Source of the DNA: Variovorax sp.
GTDB taxonomy: Bacteria; Pseudomonadota; Gammaproteobacteria; Burkholderiales; Burkholderiaceae_C
DNA length: 64,000 nt
Direction of reading: 5' to 3'
Assembly: GCA_017744935.1 (NCBI GenBank)
Contig: JAGIAI010000032.1
Coordinates: 1 to 64,000, forward strand
Part shown: positions 26,579-36,126 of the stretch, piece by piece
How the letters are laid out: each line of letters starts with the position of its first letter
Numbering within the stretch: the stretch's first letter is position 1
Position numbers and translations under genes: made by a program
The notes under the pieces: generated by a model
Databases searched by the model: none
Told to the model about the DNA's origin: nothing
The model's input: the letters and a program-made list of their open reading frames with translations, nothing else

Positions 26579-27805
26579 ATGAAAGAACTGCTCACCCGTT
26601 TCGAGAACAAGGCGCCCGAAATCGTCTTTGAATGGCACGACGCCGAAACGCCCGCCAAGGGCTGGGTCGTCATCAATTCGCTGCGCGGCGGTGCCGCCGG
26701 CGGTGGAACACGCATGCGTGCCGGGCTGGACCGGCGCGAGGTCGAATCGCTGGCGAAGACCATGGAGGTCAAATTCAGCGTTTCCGGCCCGGCTATCGGC
26801 GGCGCGAAGTCGGGCATCGACTTCGACCCGGCCGATCCGCGCAAGAACGACGTGCTGCGGCGCTGGTACAAGGCGGTGACGCCGTTGCTCAAGACCTACT
26901 ACGGCACCGGCGGCGACCTCAATGTGGACGAAGTGCACGAAGTGATCCCGATCACCGAGAGCTATGGCCTCTGGCATCCGCAGGAAGGCGTGGTCAACGG
27001 GCATTTCGCGCCCAGCGACAGCGAGCGCATCCAGAAGGTCGGCCAGCTTCGCATGGGCGTGGCCAAGGTGGTGGAAGACCGCCAGTATTCGCCCGACATT
27101 TCGCGCAGATACGTGGTGGCCGATCTGATCACCGGCTGGGGCGTAGCCGAATCGGTGCGTCACTACTACCAGCTCTATGGCGGCAGCGTCGTCGGCAAGC
27201 GCGTCATCGTGCAGGGCTGGGGCAATGTCGGTGCCGCCGCGGCGTACTACCTTGCGCAGGCTGGCGCAAAGGTCGTCGGGATCATCGACCGCGAAGGCGG
27301 GCTGCTGAATCCGGACGGCTTCAACTTCGAGCAGGTCCGCCAGCTCTTCCTCGAGAAGAAGGGAAACCAGCTCTCGGCGAAATACATGCTGCGTTTCGAT
27401 GAAATCAACAGCCTTGTCTGGAGTGCTGGCGCCGAGATCTTCCTGCCGTGCGCGGGGTCGCGTCTCGTGACCCGCGAGCAGGTCGATGCGCTGGTGGAGG
27501 GCGGGCTCGAAGTAGTCTCCAGCGGTGCGAACGTGCCTTTTGCCGACACCGAGATCTTCTACGGCCCGATCTACGAGCAGGCCGATTCACAGGTCGCCGT
27601 GATCCCCGACTTCATCGCCAACTGCGGCATGGCGCGCGCGTTCGCGTTCCTGATGGGCGGCGATGCGGACGTGTCCGATGCAGCGATCTTCGGTGACGTG
27701 TCGGCCACGGTGGCTGCGGCGCTCGAACGCTGCCATGCACGTTCGAGCGAGCGCACCGGCATCGCGCGCACGGCTTTCGAGAACGCGCTGACTCAGCTCG
27801 TCTAG
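26579..27805 (+). CDS. Glu/Leu/Phe/Val dehydrogenase
   Basis: A 408-residue NAD(P)-dependent amino-acid dehydrogenase that oxidatively deaminates an amino acid to the 2-oxo acid. The substrate-binding region shows GGAAGGGTRMRAGL and the motif PAIGGAKSGID, carrying the usual lysine but with Ser where most members have Gly. The Rossmann domain is seen as VIVQGWGNVGAAAAYYLAQAGAKVVGI. Which amino acid it prefers cannot be told from sequence. The neighbouring Lrp-type regulator and importer suggest an amino-acid catabolic unit. It ends convergent with the DUF853 gene. Confidence 0.87.
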   Translation: MKELLTRFENKAPEIVFEWHDAETPAKGWVVINSLRGGAAGGGTRMRAGLDRREVESLAKTMEVKFSVSGPAIGGAKSGIDFDPADPRKNDVLRRWYKAVTPLLKTYYGTGGDLNVDEVHEVIPITESYGLWHPQEGVVNGHFAPSDSERIQKVGQLRMGVAKVVEDRQYSPDISRRYVVADLITGWGVAESVRHYYQLYGGSVVGKRVIVQGWGNVGAAAAYYLAQAGAKVVGIIDREGGLLNPDGFNFEQVRQLFLEKKGNQLSAKYMLRFDEINSLVWSAGAEIFLPCAGSRLVTREQVDALVEGGLEVVSSGANVPFADTEIFYGPIYEQADSQVAVIPDFIANCGMARAFAFLMGGDADVSDAAIFGDVSATVAAALERCHARSSERTGIARTAFENALTQLV

Positions 27806-27825
27806 TCAACACCAGCTGGCGTTGC

Positions 27826-29343
27826 TCAGCGCTTCTTCGAGCCGAAGATGCCGCCGAGCACGCCGCGCAGGATTTCCTTGCCGACCGTCGTTCCCATGGT
27901 GCGCACAGCCGACTTCGCCATGGTTTGCGCCAGGCCGTCGTGCTTGCCGCCGCGCGGGCCCGTCGAGCCGAACAGGATTTCGTTGAGACTGCCCATCAGT
28001 CCGCCGTCACCTTGTGCCGGCGCTGCTGCACCCGCCTTGCCGGTGGCGGCGGGGGCGCCCGGTGCAGATTCGGCGCGGCCCTTGAGCTTTTCGTACGCCG
28101 ATTCGCGATCGACCGCCTTTTCGTAGACGCCGGCGACCAGCGAGTTCGCGATGAGCGCCTGCCGCTGAGCTGGGGTGATCGGCCCGATCTGGCTGCCGGG
28201 CGGCAAGACATAAACGCGCTCGGTCACGGAGGGGCGACCCTTGTCGTCCAGGAAGCTCACCAGCGCCTCGCCGACCGCGAGTTCGGTAATGGCCTTCTCG
28301 ATGTCGAGCCCCGGCTTCTGCCGCATCGTCGTCGCCGTGGCCTTCACCGCCTTCTGGTCGCGCGGCGTGAAGGCCCGCAACGCATGTTGCACCCTGTTGC
28401 CAAGCTGAGCCAGTACGGAGTCCGGGATGTCGAGCGGGTTCTGTGTAACGAAGAAGACGCCCACGCCCTTGGAACGCACCAAGCGCACCACCAGCTCGAT
28501 GCGTTCGATCAGCGCCTTGGGCGCTTCATTGAAGAGCAGGTGGGCTTCGTCGAAAAAGAACACCAGCTTGGGCTGGTCCGGGTCGCCAATTTCGGGCAGG
28601 TGTTCGAACAGCTCCGACAGCATCCACAGCAGGAAGGTCGCGTAGAGGCGCGGGGAGTTCATCAGCTTGTCGGCGGCCAGGATGTTCACCACGCCCTTGC
28701 CACCCTCGGTCTGCATGAAATCGGCGATGTTGAGCATCGGCTCGCCGAAGAACTTGTCACCGCCCTGGCTTTCGATCTGCAGCAGGCCGCGCTGGATCGC
28801 GCCGATGCTGGCGGCGCTGATGTTGCCGTACTGGGTGGTGAACTGGCTGGCGTTCTCGCCCACGTACTGGAGCATCGCGCGCAGGTCCTTGAGGTCGAGC
28901 AGCAGCAGGCCGTTGTCGTCCGCGATCTTGAACACCAGGTTGAGCACGCCCGACTGGGTGTCGTTGAGGTCGAGCATGCGGCCAAGCAGCAGCGGCCCCA
29001 TGTCGGAAATGGTCGCGCGCACCGGGTGGCCCTGTTCGCCAAACACGTCCCACAGGGTCACGGGGCAGGCGAGAGGTTCGGGCGCACCAATGCCACGCTC
29101 CTTGAGCGATGCAGCCATCTTGTCGCCGATGCTGCCTTTCTGGCTGGTGCCGGTCAGGTCGCCCTTCACGTCGGCCATGAAGACGGGCACGCCGATTGCG
29201 GACAGCTTCTCGGCAATGGTCTGCAGCGTGACAGTCTTGCCGGTGCCGGTGGCCCCGGTGATCAGGCCGTGCCGATTGGTCAGGCCCGGCAGCAGGTTGC
29301 ATTCGATCGCGTCGTGGCGCGCGATGAGGAGTGGATCGGCCAT
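27826..29343 (-). CDS. HerA-like ATPase, DUF853 family (YjgR-like)
   Basis: A 505-residue P-loop ATPase of the HerA/FtsK superfamily. Walker A is TGATGTGKT near residue 33 and Walker B is [12 protein letters not shown] near residue 265, followed by sensor-like [31 protein letters not shown] low-complexity Ala/Gly/Pro linker ([15 protein letters not shown]) precedes a conserved C-terminal segment. The family is widespread but its function is unknown; DNA translocation is inferred from the fold. It is a single gene, divergent from the pigment cluster. Confidence 0.85.
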   Translation of the reverse strand: MADPLLIARHDAIECNLLPGLTNRHGLITGATGTGKTVTLQTIAEKLSAIGVPVFMADVKGDLTGTSQKGSIGDKMAASLKERGIGAPEPLACPVTLWDVFGEQGHPVRATISDMGPLLLGRMLDLNDTQSGVLNLVFKIADDNGLLLLDLKDLRAMLQYVGENASQFTTQYGNISAASIGAIQRGLLQIESQGGDKFFGEPMLNIADFMQTEGGKGVVNILAADKLMNSPRLYATFLLWMLSELFEHLPEIGDPDQPKLVFFFDEAHLLFNEAPKALIERIELVVRLVRSKGVGVFFVTQNPLDIPDSVLAQLGNRVQHALRAFTPRDQKAVKATATTMRQKPGLDIEKAITELAVGEALVSFLDDKGRPSVTERVYVLPPGSQIGPITPAQRQALIANSLVAGVYEKAVDRESAYEKLKGRAESAPGAPAATGKAGAAAPAQGDGGLMGSLNEILFGSTGPRGGKHDGLAQTMAKSAVRTMGTTVGKEILRGVLGGIFGSKKR

Positions 29344-29396
29344 GGATGGATTCCGGTCGTTGCGAGAGGGAGCCAGTCTAGCGAAGCGGGCCTCCC

Positions 29397-29402
29397 TATA
29401 AT
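29397..29402 (+). promoter_or_regulatory. Likely -10 element of the pigment operon
   Basis: A perfect TATAAT sits 47 bases before the ACP start in the divergent gap. No good -35 box lies 16-18 bases upstream (CAGTCT at 29374), so this may be an activator-dependent or weak promoter. Confidence 0.5.
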
Positions 29403-29449
29403 TCCAAAAACCCGAGCGATAGTTTTTTCACAAGTTCCGGAGTTCTCTT

Positions 29450-29761
29450 TTGTCATCGACCGCACAATCCCCGATTCCCGCCACTGGCGACGCTTCCGAA
29501 CAGTCCCCCCTGGAGAATGAATTGGCCGTGCTTCTGGTCGAATCGCTCAACCTGGAAGTTGCTCCGGCCGACATCGTGCCGACCGCACCGCTCTACGGCG
29601 AAGGGCTCGGTCTCGATTCGATCGACATCCTCGAAGTGGCCCTGGAAGTCTCGCGCAAGTACGGCTTCCAGCTGCGTTCGGACGACGAACGCAACCAGCA
29701 AATCTTCTCGTCGCTGCGCAGTCTTGCGACGCACGTCGCGCAGAACCGCGGCGCTTCCTGA
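29450..29761 (+). CDS. Acyl carrier protein of an aryl-polyene-type cluster
   Basis: A 103-residue ACP with the phosphopantetheine serine in GLGLDSIDILEVALE near residue 56. The N-terminal ~20 residues (Ser/Pro/Thr-rich) extend beyond a minimal ACP. It would carry the growing polyene chain as a thioester. The TTG start at 29450 is preceded by CCGGAG eight bases upstream. It is the first gene of a thirteen-gene plus-strand run. Confidence 0.9.
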   Translation: MSSTAQSPIPATGDASEQSPLENELAVLLVESLNLEVAPADIVPTAPLYGEGLGLDSIDILEVALEVSRKYGFQLRSDDERNQQIFSSLRSLATHVAQNRGAS

Positions 29762-29764
29762 TCC

Positions 29765-30403
29765 ATGTCTCGATGGCGCATGGCGCTCCTGCTGATCGCG
29801 GGGGTGGCCTATGCCTGTGTTTCCCAGTGGATGATGCTCTACCACCCGGCGGAGCCGTGGGCGATCGTGGCGTTGCTCGGCCCGTTGTGGCTCACTGCCA
29901 TGGGGCTCGCCGGCAGCCGTTTCGGGGCGCGGGGGCTGGCGTTCTCGGTGGTCGGTGGCGCCGTGCTGTTCGCACTCGTGATCCGTGGCGATGCGGGTGA
30001 TACGAACCGCCTTTACATGCTCCAGCACGTGGGCATCAACGCGCTTCTTTGCGGGTGGTTCGGCGGCACGCTGCGCGCCGGCAGGCTGTCGCTCATCGGG
30101 CAGTTTGCTCAGCGCGTGCATCCGCTTTCGCCCGCCCATGTGGCCTACACCGCGCAGGTGACCCGGGTCTGGACGATCTATTTCGCCGCGATGGTGCTGG
30201 CCTCGGTCGTCGTCTTCGAGACCCAGTCCTTCGCGATCTGGTCCGTGCTCGCGAATCTGGTGACGCCGCTGATGATCGTTGCGCTCTTTCTGGGCGAGCA
30301 CCTGCTGCGCTATCGGCTCCATCCCGAATTCGAACGCACCCGTCTCGTGGATGCGGTGCGTGCCTTCTATAGCACGCCGGTCAGTGGCACCGCCCGGCGT
30401 TGA
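29765..30403 (+). CDS. COG4648 membrane protein of an aryl-polyene-type cluster
   Basis: A 212-residue inner-membrane protein with about five to six hydrophobic segments, starting MALLLIAGVAYACVSQWMML. COG4648 proteins recur in aryl-polyene clusters, commonly near the ACP and ligase genes, but no activity is known. It lies three bases after the ACP stop. Confidence 0.75.
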   Translation: MSRWRMALLLIAGVAYACVSQWMMLYHPAEPWAIVALLGPLWLTAMGLAGSRFGARGLAFSVVGGAVLFALVIRGDAGDTNRLYMLQHVGINALLCGWFGGTLRAGRLSLIGQFAQRVHPLSPAHVAYTAQVTRVWTIYFAAMVLASVVVFETQSFAIWSVLANLVTPLMIVALFLGEHLLRYRLHPEFERTRLVDAVRAFYSTPVSGTARR

Positions 30404-30416
30404 ACCGGACTCTGCG

Positions 30417-32120
30417 GTGACATCCAAATCCCTCCTGCCGCTGATCGCGGCCCGTGACCTCGATCAGCCGATCGCGTGGCGTGCCGGCGTGCCTGTCAGC
30501 GCACGCGAGTTCCTCGCTGACGTGGCCCGCTTCGCGCCGCAGTTGCGCGACGGTGGCCCGGTCGTGAACCTGTGCGTGGACCGCTATGCGTTCACTGTCA
30601 GCCTTGCCGCGGCGCTGGCGCGTGGTGAAACCAGCTTCCTGCCGCCCGATGCGCGGCCCGACACGCTCGCGCGCCTGCATGAAGTGGGCGATCCTGCATT
30701 CGCGGTGATCGACGACGCCGCGATCGAAACCCCCGGTCTTCCGAACGTTCTCATCGACAAGCACGCCCCCGCCGACCGCTCGGCCGACGCGCCCATGCCG
30801 GCGTTCGATCGCGACATGCATGCGGTGAGCCTGCTGACCTCCGGCTCCACCGGCGCGCCGCAGCCCCACGCAAAGAGCTGGGGCACGCTGGTCGGCAACA
30901 TCGCTGCGGCGGTCCGACGGCTGTCGGGTCTGCTTGGACGCCCGTCGCTCGCCGGCCTTACGCTGGTTGCGACGGTGCCGGTGCAGCACAGCTATGGACT
31001 CGAGTCCTCGGCGCTGCTCGCACTGCTCGGCGGCGCTGCGTTCGACAGCGGGCGGCCTTTCTTCCCCGCCGACGTGGCAAAGGCGCTGGCCTCGGTGCCG
31101 CAGCCGCGCGCACTGGTGACCACGCCATTCCATCTGAAGACCTTGCTACTGGCCGGCATCGAACTGCCGCAGGTCGACCTGATCCTCTCGGCCACCGCGC
31201 CGCTGTCGCCGCAACTCGCGGCGCAGGCGGAGCAGGCGTTGGGCGGCAAGCTGATCGAGATCTACGGCAGCACCGAATCAGGTCAGGTCGCCACGCGCCA
31301 GCCCACGCAGAGCGAAGTCTGGGAGACGTTCGGCGACATCCGCGTTCATCGCGAGCAGGACGAAGCCGGCAACGAGCGTTTCGTGTTTGCGGGCGACTTC
31401 ATCGCCGAGCCGACGCCGATGGCGGACATCCTCGAGCTGGTCGACGACCGCCGATTCCGCCTGCTGGGCCGTGCGAACGACCTGATCCACGTGGCTGGCC
31501 GGCGCAGCTCGCTGGGCTATCTGAACCATCACCTCAACAGCATCCCCGGCGTGGTGGATGGCGCCTTCTGGCTGCCGGACGACGTGGTCGATGGTGTCGT
31601 GCGCCCCGTGGCCTTCGTCGTGGCGCCGACGCTCGATGCGCAGGCGATCATCTCGGCGCTGCGCGAACGCGTCGAAGCCGTTTTCGTGCCGCGACGCGTG
31701 GTGCATGTCAATGCCTTCCCGCGCGAAGGAACCGGCAAGCTCACCGTCAAGTCGCTGCGTGAATTCGCGCTGGCGCATCTGGCTTCGGACACCACGCCGG
31801 TGCAGCTCACGCGCGAAGTGCCCGAAGACCATCCGGCCTTCGCCGGCCACTTCCCGGGCCAGCCGCTGCTGCCCGGTGCGCTGCTTGTGGCCGAGGTGCT
31901 CGAAGCGGTGCGCGGTGTTCCAGCCCTGTCGATGCGGCTCGGCCCGAACCCGACGCTCGCGGCAGCCAAGTTCCTGGCGCCGGTGCGGCCCGGTAGCGCG
32001 CTGGTGATCGATCTCGTTCCCGAATCCGGTGCCTCGCGCGGCCTGCGTTTCGAAGTGCGCTGCGGCGATGTCGTCGCTGCGAGCGGGCGCTGGACACCCG
32101 GCGTCGGCATCGCGTCATGA
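30417..32120 (+). CDS. AMP-dependent acyl/aryl ligase fused to an ApeI-like dehydratase
   Basis: About 567 residues. The N-terminal two thirds is an adenylate-forming ligase: LLTSGSTGAPQPHAKSWG, then IEIYGSTESGQVATRQ, and the catalytic-Lys region PREGTGKLTVKSLREF. It would activate an aryl or acyl acid for loading on the ACP. The last ~110 residues form a hot-dog domain with EDHPAFAGHFPGQPLLPG, carrying the catalytic His of FabZ/ApeI-like dehydratases. Starts are weak: GTG at 30417 is chosen and GTG at 30384 is the alternative. It overlaps the next gene by four bases. Confidence 0.85.
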   Translation: MTSKSLLPLIAARDLDQPIAWRAGVPVSAREFLADVARFAPQLRDGGPVVNLCVDRYAFTVSLAAALARGETSFLPPDARPDTLARLHEVGDPAFAVIDDAAIETPGLPNVLIDKHAPADRSADAPMPAFDRDMHAVSLLTSGSTGAPQPHAKSWGTLVGNIAAAVRRLSGLLGRPSLAGLTLVATVPVQHSYGLESSALLALLGGAAFDSGRPFFPADVAKALASVPQPRALVTTPFHLKTLLLAGIELPQVDLILSATAPLSPQLAAQAEQALGGKLIEIYGSTESGQVATRQPTQSEVWETFGDIRVHREQDEAGNERFVFAGDFIAEPTPMADILELVDDRRFRLLGRANDLIHVAGRRSSLGYLNHHLNSIPGVVDGAFWLPDDVVDGVVRPVAFVVAPTLDAQAIISALRERVEAVFVPRRVVHVNAFPREGTGKLTVKSLREFALAHLASDTTPVQLTREVPEDHPAFAGHFPGQPLLPGALLVAEVLEAVRGVPALSMRLGPNPTLAAAKFLAPVRPGSALVIDLVPESGASRGLRFEVRCGDVVAASGRWTPGVGIAS

Positions 32121-33097
32121 GCGCTTCGCCGCCAGAGGGCGGCGATTCCCGTCCCAGCCAGGCTGATTGGGCGCGCGCGCCCGAGCGAAGCAACATGGCG
32201 GCGCTGCGGATCATCAGCTGGATCGCGCTGAAGCTGGGCCGGCCGGTCGCAAGGTTGGTGCTGCATCCGATCTCGCTCTACTTCCTGCTCTTTTCGCCGA
32301 CGCCGCGTCGCCACATCAAGCGCTATCTGTTCCGTGCGATCGGGCCGCAGGCAGGGTGGGGCGACGGCTACCGGCTGCTGCACGCCTTTGCGTCGACGGT
32401 GCTGGACCGCCTCTATTTCCTGCGTGGACGCATCGACCTGTTCGACATCCATGTGCGCGGCCACGAGGCGGTCGAGGCCGAGGTCAACGCCGGGCGCGGT
32501 GCGTTCATGCTCGGCGCACACGTCGGCAGCTTCGAGGCGCTGGGCGCCACGCGGCAGAAGGAAGAAGCCCCCGCCGACATGCGGCTCGCGATGCTGATGT
32601 ACCAGGACAACGCGCAGCAGATCAGCGCCTTGCTCGGCGCGATCAGCCTGCCTGAGCACCGGCCGCACATCATCGAGCTGGGCCGCCCGCACGCAATGCT
32701 CGAGTTGCGCGACTGGCTCGACTCCGGCGGCCTCGCCGGCCTGCTGGCGGACCGCACCCTCAGCGGGCCCGAAGAAGCAGGCCAGCAGCGGGGCAGCAGC
32801 GTCGAACTGCCTTTCCTCGGTCGGCCCGCGCTCTTCAACGACGGACCTTTCCGTCTGGCCGCGCTGCTGCGCCGCAAGGTGTTCTTCATGGCGGGCCTCT
32901 ACGCGGGCGGCGCCCGCTACGATGTCCAGTTCGAGCCGCTGGCCGATTTCAGCGAACGCATCACCGATCCGGCCGAGCGCGAACGGCGTATTCGCATGGC
33001 GCTCGAAAGCTATGTGGCGCGGCTCGAAGCGCTTTGCCGCGCATACCCGCACAACTGGTTCAACTTTCATGATTTCTGGCTTGAAGATTCGGATTGA
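32117..33097 (+). CDS. LpxL/HtrB-like acyltransferase
   Basis: A 326-residue lipid A-type acyltransferase-like membrane protein. The HxxxxE catalytic motif is visible as GAHVGSFEALG, and an N-terminal hydrophobic stretch (LVLHPISLYFLLF) anchors it. In aryl-polyene clusters such an enzyme is thought to attach the polyene to its lipid head. The ATG overlaps the ligase stop as ATGA. The first ~27 residues are low-complexity and may not belong; NMAALRIISWIALK is the conserved beginning. Confidence 0.85.
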   Translation: MSASPPEGGDSRPSQADWARAPERSNMAALRIISWIALKLGRPVARLVLHPISLYFLLFSPTPRRHIKRYLFRAIGPQAGWGDGYRLLHAFASTVLDRLYFLRGRIDLFDIHVRGHEAVEAEVNAGRGAFMLGAHVGSFEALGATRQKEEAPADMRLAMLMYQDNAQQISALLGAISLPEHRPHIIELGRPHAMLELRDWLDSGGLAGLLADRTLSGPEEAGQQRGSSVELPFLGRPALFNDGPFRLAALLRRKVFFMAGLYAGGARYDVQFEPLADFSERITDPAERERRIRMALESYVARLEALCRAYPHNWFNFHDFWLEDSD

Positions 33098-33704
33098 TCG
33101 CTGGTGCAAGGCGATCCTCGCGGCGTTGACGCTCGCGCTGGCGACTTCGTCGGCCTGGGCTTTCGACCTGCCCGAGTTGATGAGCTTGCTGGCTCAGCGC
33201 AGGAGCGGGGAGGCCACCTTCACGGAGCAGCGCTTCGTGCGCGGTCTCGAAGGTCCCTTGGACGCAAGCGGCGTGCTGAGCTTTACCGCGCCCGATCGCC
33301 TCATGCGCCGGACCATCACGCCGCGTCCCGAAACGATGAGCGTGGAGGGCAACATCCTGACGCTGTCGCGCAGCGGTCGCACGCGCACCGTCGCGCTCGA
33401 CAGCATGCCCGAGCTGCTCGGCATGGTTGAGGCGATGCGCGGCACACTGAGTGGCAACGCGCAAAGCCTCCAGCGCTATTTCCGCAGCACGCTCACCGGT
33501 ACCAGCAACGACTGGGCGCTGGAGCTCAAACCCATCGACGAGCGCCTTGCCGCGCAAGTGCGCAGCATGCGCCTGACCGGTCGCGGCGGTGAAGTGCTCG
33601 GCGTCGAGATGGAGTTCATCGGCGGCGACCGCTCGGTGATGAACATCACGCCTGACCGCCGCCCAGCCGGCCCGGCGGCGACGCCCGCGCGATCCACGCC
33701 GTGA
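33069..33704 (+). CDS. LolA-like outer-membrane lipoprotein carrier, aryl-polyene type
   Basis: A 211-residue periplasmic protein of the LolA-like group found in aryl-polyene clusters. The signal peptide is AILAALTLALATSSAWAFD, then the typical LMSLLAQRRSGEATFTEQRF and GVLSFTAPDRLMRR. It is proposed to carry the hydrophobic polyene product across the periplasm. The ATG at 33069 lies inside the 3' end of the acyltransferase gene (29-base overlap), and the stop overlaps the exporter start. Confidence 0.85.
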   Translation: MISGLKIRIDRWCKAILAALTLALATSSAWAFDLPELMSLLAQRRSGEATFTEQRFVRGLEGPLDASGVLSFTAPDRLMRRTITPRPETMSVEGNILTLSRSGRTRTVALDSMPELLGMVEAMRGTLSGNAQSLQRYFRSTLTGTSNDWALELKPIDERLAAQVRSMRLTGRGGEVLGVEMEFIGGDRSVMNITPDRRPAGPAATPARSTP

Positions 33705-36091
33705 TGGTTGGTGCTTCATCGTCAGATGGGCGGCCCGCCAAGCTGGCGTTGTGGCTCTGGCTACTGCTGTTGGCCGTGGGCGTCGCGGTGATCGCGCGCT
33801 CGCATTTCAGCGCGGACCTCTCGGCCTTCCTGCCGAAAAGCCCTGACGCGCGGCAGCGATTGCTGATCGAGCAGCTTCAGAGCGGGATTGCCTCACGCAC
33901 CATCTTCATCGGCATCGAGGGTGGCAAGGACGCCGCACAGCGGGCCGAGGTCTCGCGCTCGGTAGCGACTGCGATGCGGAAGGGCGGACTCTTCGATCAG
34001 GTCCAGAACGGTGACACCAGCGAATGGAAGGAATCGGGCACCTGGGTGTTCGACCACCGCTACCTGTTGTCGTCCGAGGTGACGCCGGATCGCTTCACCG
34101 TCGAGGGCCTGCGCGACGCGATCGTCGACACGTTGTCGCTGCTCGGTACGCCCGCGGGCAACGCGCTCAAGCCGATGCTCGATCGTGATCCGACCGGTGA
34201 GACACAGCGCATCGCCGAAGGGCTGATTCCGGCGAGTTCGCCGCGCAGCGAGGAAGGCGTGTGGGTGTCGCGGGGCGCGCCGCGCGCGGTGATCCTCGCG
34301 ACCACGCACGCGTCGGGCAGCGACCTCGATGCGGTCGCGCAGGCCATCGCGCAGGTGCGTGGCGCGTTCGACGCTGCGACGCAGGGCCTCTCTGGCGACC
34401 ACCCGCAACTCCAGATGACTGGCGCACCGATCTTCTCGGTCGAGAGCCGCGACCAAATCAAGACCGAGGCGATTCATCTCGCGGTTGTGGGTGGCATCGT
34501 GATGGGAGTCCTGCTGCTGCTGGCCTTCGCATCGCCGCGCGCACTCGTTGTGGCCTTCCTGCCGGTCGCGACCGGTGTGGTCTGGGGCACCGCGACGGTG
34601 AGCCTCGTGTTCGGTTCGGTGCACGGTCTCACGTTGGGATTCGGCAGCACCCTGATCGGCGAGACGGTGGACTACGCGATCTACTACCTGATCCAGGCAC
34701 GCGGCGCGACCGTGCCGGGCACCGGGTGGCGACGCTGGCGTGACATTCATTGGCCAACAGTGCGATTGGGGCTGCTGACGTCGGTTTGCGGCTTTGCGGC
34801 ACTCGTGTTCTCTGGCTTTCCGGGACTGGCGCAACTGGGCGTGTTTTCGCTCGCGGGCTTGATCGCGGCGGCGCTCGTCGCGCGCTTCGTGCTGCCGATC
34901 CTCGCGCCGGATGGCGCCACCGGCATGGGCATGCGGGCGCGGATGGCACGCATCGCCGGCATCCTGGTGCGCGCTCTGCCGCGCTTGCGGTGGGTGTTCG
35001 TGGGCCTTGGTGTCGCGGCGTTGGTGCTGGTGGTGTGGCAGGGGAGCGATCTCTGGCGCGCAAGCCTCAGCGCGATGAGCCCGGTGCCGCAGGCTACCCA
35101 GAGGCTCGACGCCGAGCTGCGCGCGGATATCGGCGCGAGCGACGGTGGCACGCTGGTCGTGATCCAGGGCGCCGATCTGCAATCGGCGCTTCGCAACACC
35201 GAGTCCGCTGGCACGCGCCTCGATGCGCTGGTCGACAAGGGCGACCTCGCAGGCTACGAGACCGTCTCGCGACTGTTGCCGAGCGAAGCGGCACAGAAGG
35301 CGCGACTCGCGAGCCTTCCCGACTCCGATACCTTGCGCGCGCGGCTCGCCGAAGCCACGCGTGGGTTGCCGCTGCCGGCGTCTCGACTCGAACCTTTCAT
35401 TGCGGATGTCCAGGCTGCCAAGGGCCTGTCGGTGATCCGGCGCGCCGATCTGAAGGGCGGCCCGCTCGATGCGGTGCTCAGTGCGCTGATGTTCGAGCGG
35501 CAGGCCGGCGGGTGGGCCACGCTGATCGCGCTGCATCCGGGCGCGAGCTTCGATGCCGGTCGGCTCGCGGCTGCGCTCGAAGGGGTGCCCGATGTGCAGG
35601 TGGTCAACGTGGGCGATGAACTGTCGAGCCTCTATCAGCGCTATCTGCACGAGGCCTTCGTCCAGGTGATGCTTGGCGCGCTTGCGGTCGTGATCCTGCT
35701 CGGCGCCTACCTGAGGTCGGGCCGTCGGTTGCTCGCCGTATGCCAGCCGCTTGCAGTGGCGGTGGTGCTCACCTTGGGCGGAATGGCGGCGCTGCATGTG
35801 CCACTGGGCATCCTGCATCTGGTGGGCCTGCTGTTGATCGTTGCCGTCGGATCGAACTACGCCTTGTTCTTCGACCAGCTGCGCGAGACCGGCCGGGCGG
35901 ACGAAGACACGCTGGCGTCACTGATGCTGGCGAACCTGACGACAGTGATCTCGTTCGGGCTGATTGCGATCTCCAACATCCCGGCGCTGTCATCGATCGG
36001 CCGTGTGGTCGCACCCGGTGCGCTGCTGGCGCTGCTGCTGTCCGCCGCGTTTGCGCGCACGACCGCGCCGCTCGCTCCCAAGGCGCGCTGA
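33704..36091 (+). CDS. MMPL/RND-family exporter, aryl-polyene type
   Basis: A 795-residue inner-membrane exporter. A first transmembrane helix (LALWLWLLLLAVGVAVIARSH), a large periplasmic domain and five helices, then a second such half, give the RND/MMPL pattern of about 12 helices. It probably moves the polyene lipid out of the inner membrane, working with the LolA-like protein just upstream. ATG 33704 overlaps the lolA-like stop (TGATG). Confidence 0.9.
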   Translation: MVGASSSDGRPAKLALWLWLLLLAVGVAVIARSHFSADLSAFLPKSPDARQRLLIEQLQSGIASRTIFIGIEGGKDAAQRAEVSRSVATAMRKGGLFDQVQNGDTSEWKESGTWVFDHRYLLSSEVTPDRFTVEGLRDAIVDTLSLLGTPAGNALKPMLDRDPTGETQRIAEGLIPASSPRSEEGVWVSRGAPRAVILATTHASGSDLDAVAQAIAQVRGAFDAATQGLSGDHPQLQMTGAPIFSVESRDQIKTEAIHLAVVGGIVMGVLLLLAFASPRALVVAFLPVATGVVWGTATVSLVFGSVHGLTLGFGSTLIGETVDYAIYYLIQARGATVPGTGWRRWRDIHWPTVRLGLLTSVCGFAALVFSGFPGLAQLGVFSLAGLIAAALVARFVLPILAPDGATGMGMRARMARIAGILVRALPRLRWVFVGLGVAALVLVVWQGSDLWRASLSAMSPVPQATQRLDAELRADIGASDGGTLVVIQGADLQSALRNTESAGTRLDALVDKGDLAGYETVSRLLPSEAAQKARLASLPDSDTLRARLAEATRGLPLPASRLEPFIADVQAAKGLSVIRRADLKGGPLDAVLSALMFERQAGGWATLIALHPGASFDAGRLAAALEGVPDVQVVNVGDELSSLYQRYLHEAFVQVMLGALAVVILLGAYLRSGRRLLAVCQPLAVAVVLTLGGMAALHVPLGILHLVGLLLIVAVGSNYALFFDQLRETGRADEDTLASLMLANLTTVISFGLIAISNIPALSSIGRVVAPGALLALLLSAAFARTTAPLAPKAR

Positions 36092-36126
36092 TGGGAGAAT
36101 CGTTCGACTGCACGTCCTGAGAGTCC

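Noticed and set aside
27808..27825. Imperfect palindrome CAACACCAG/CTGGCGTTG between convergent genes
   Set aside because: No loop and no T-run, so a terminator or binding site cannot be claimed.
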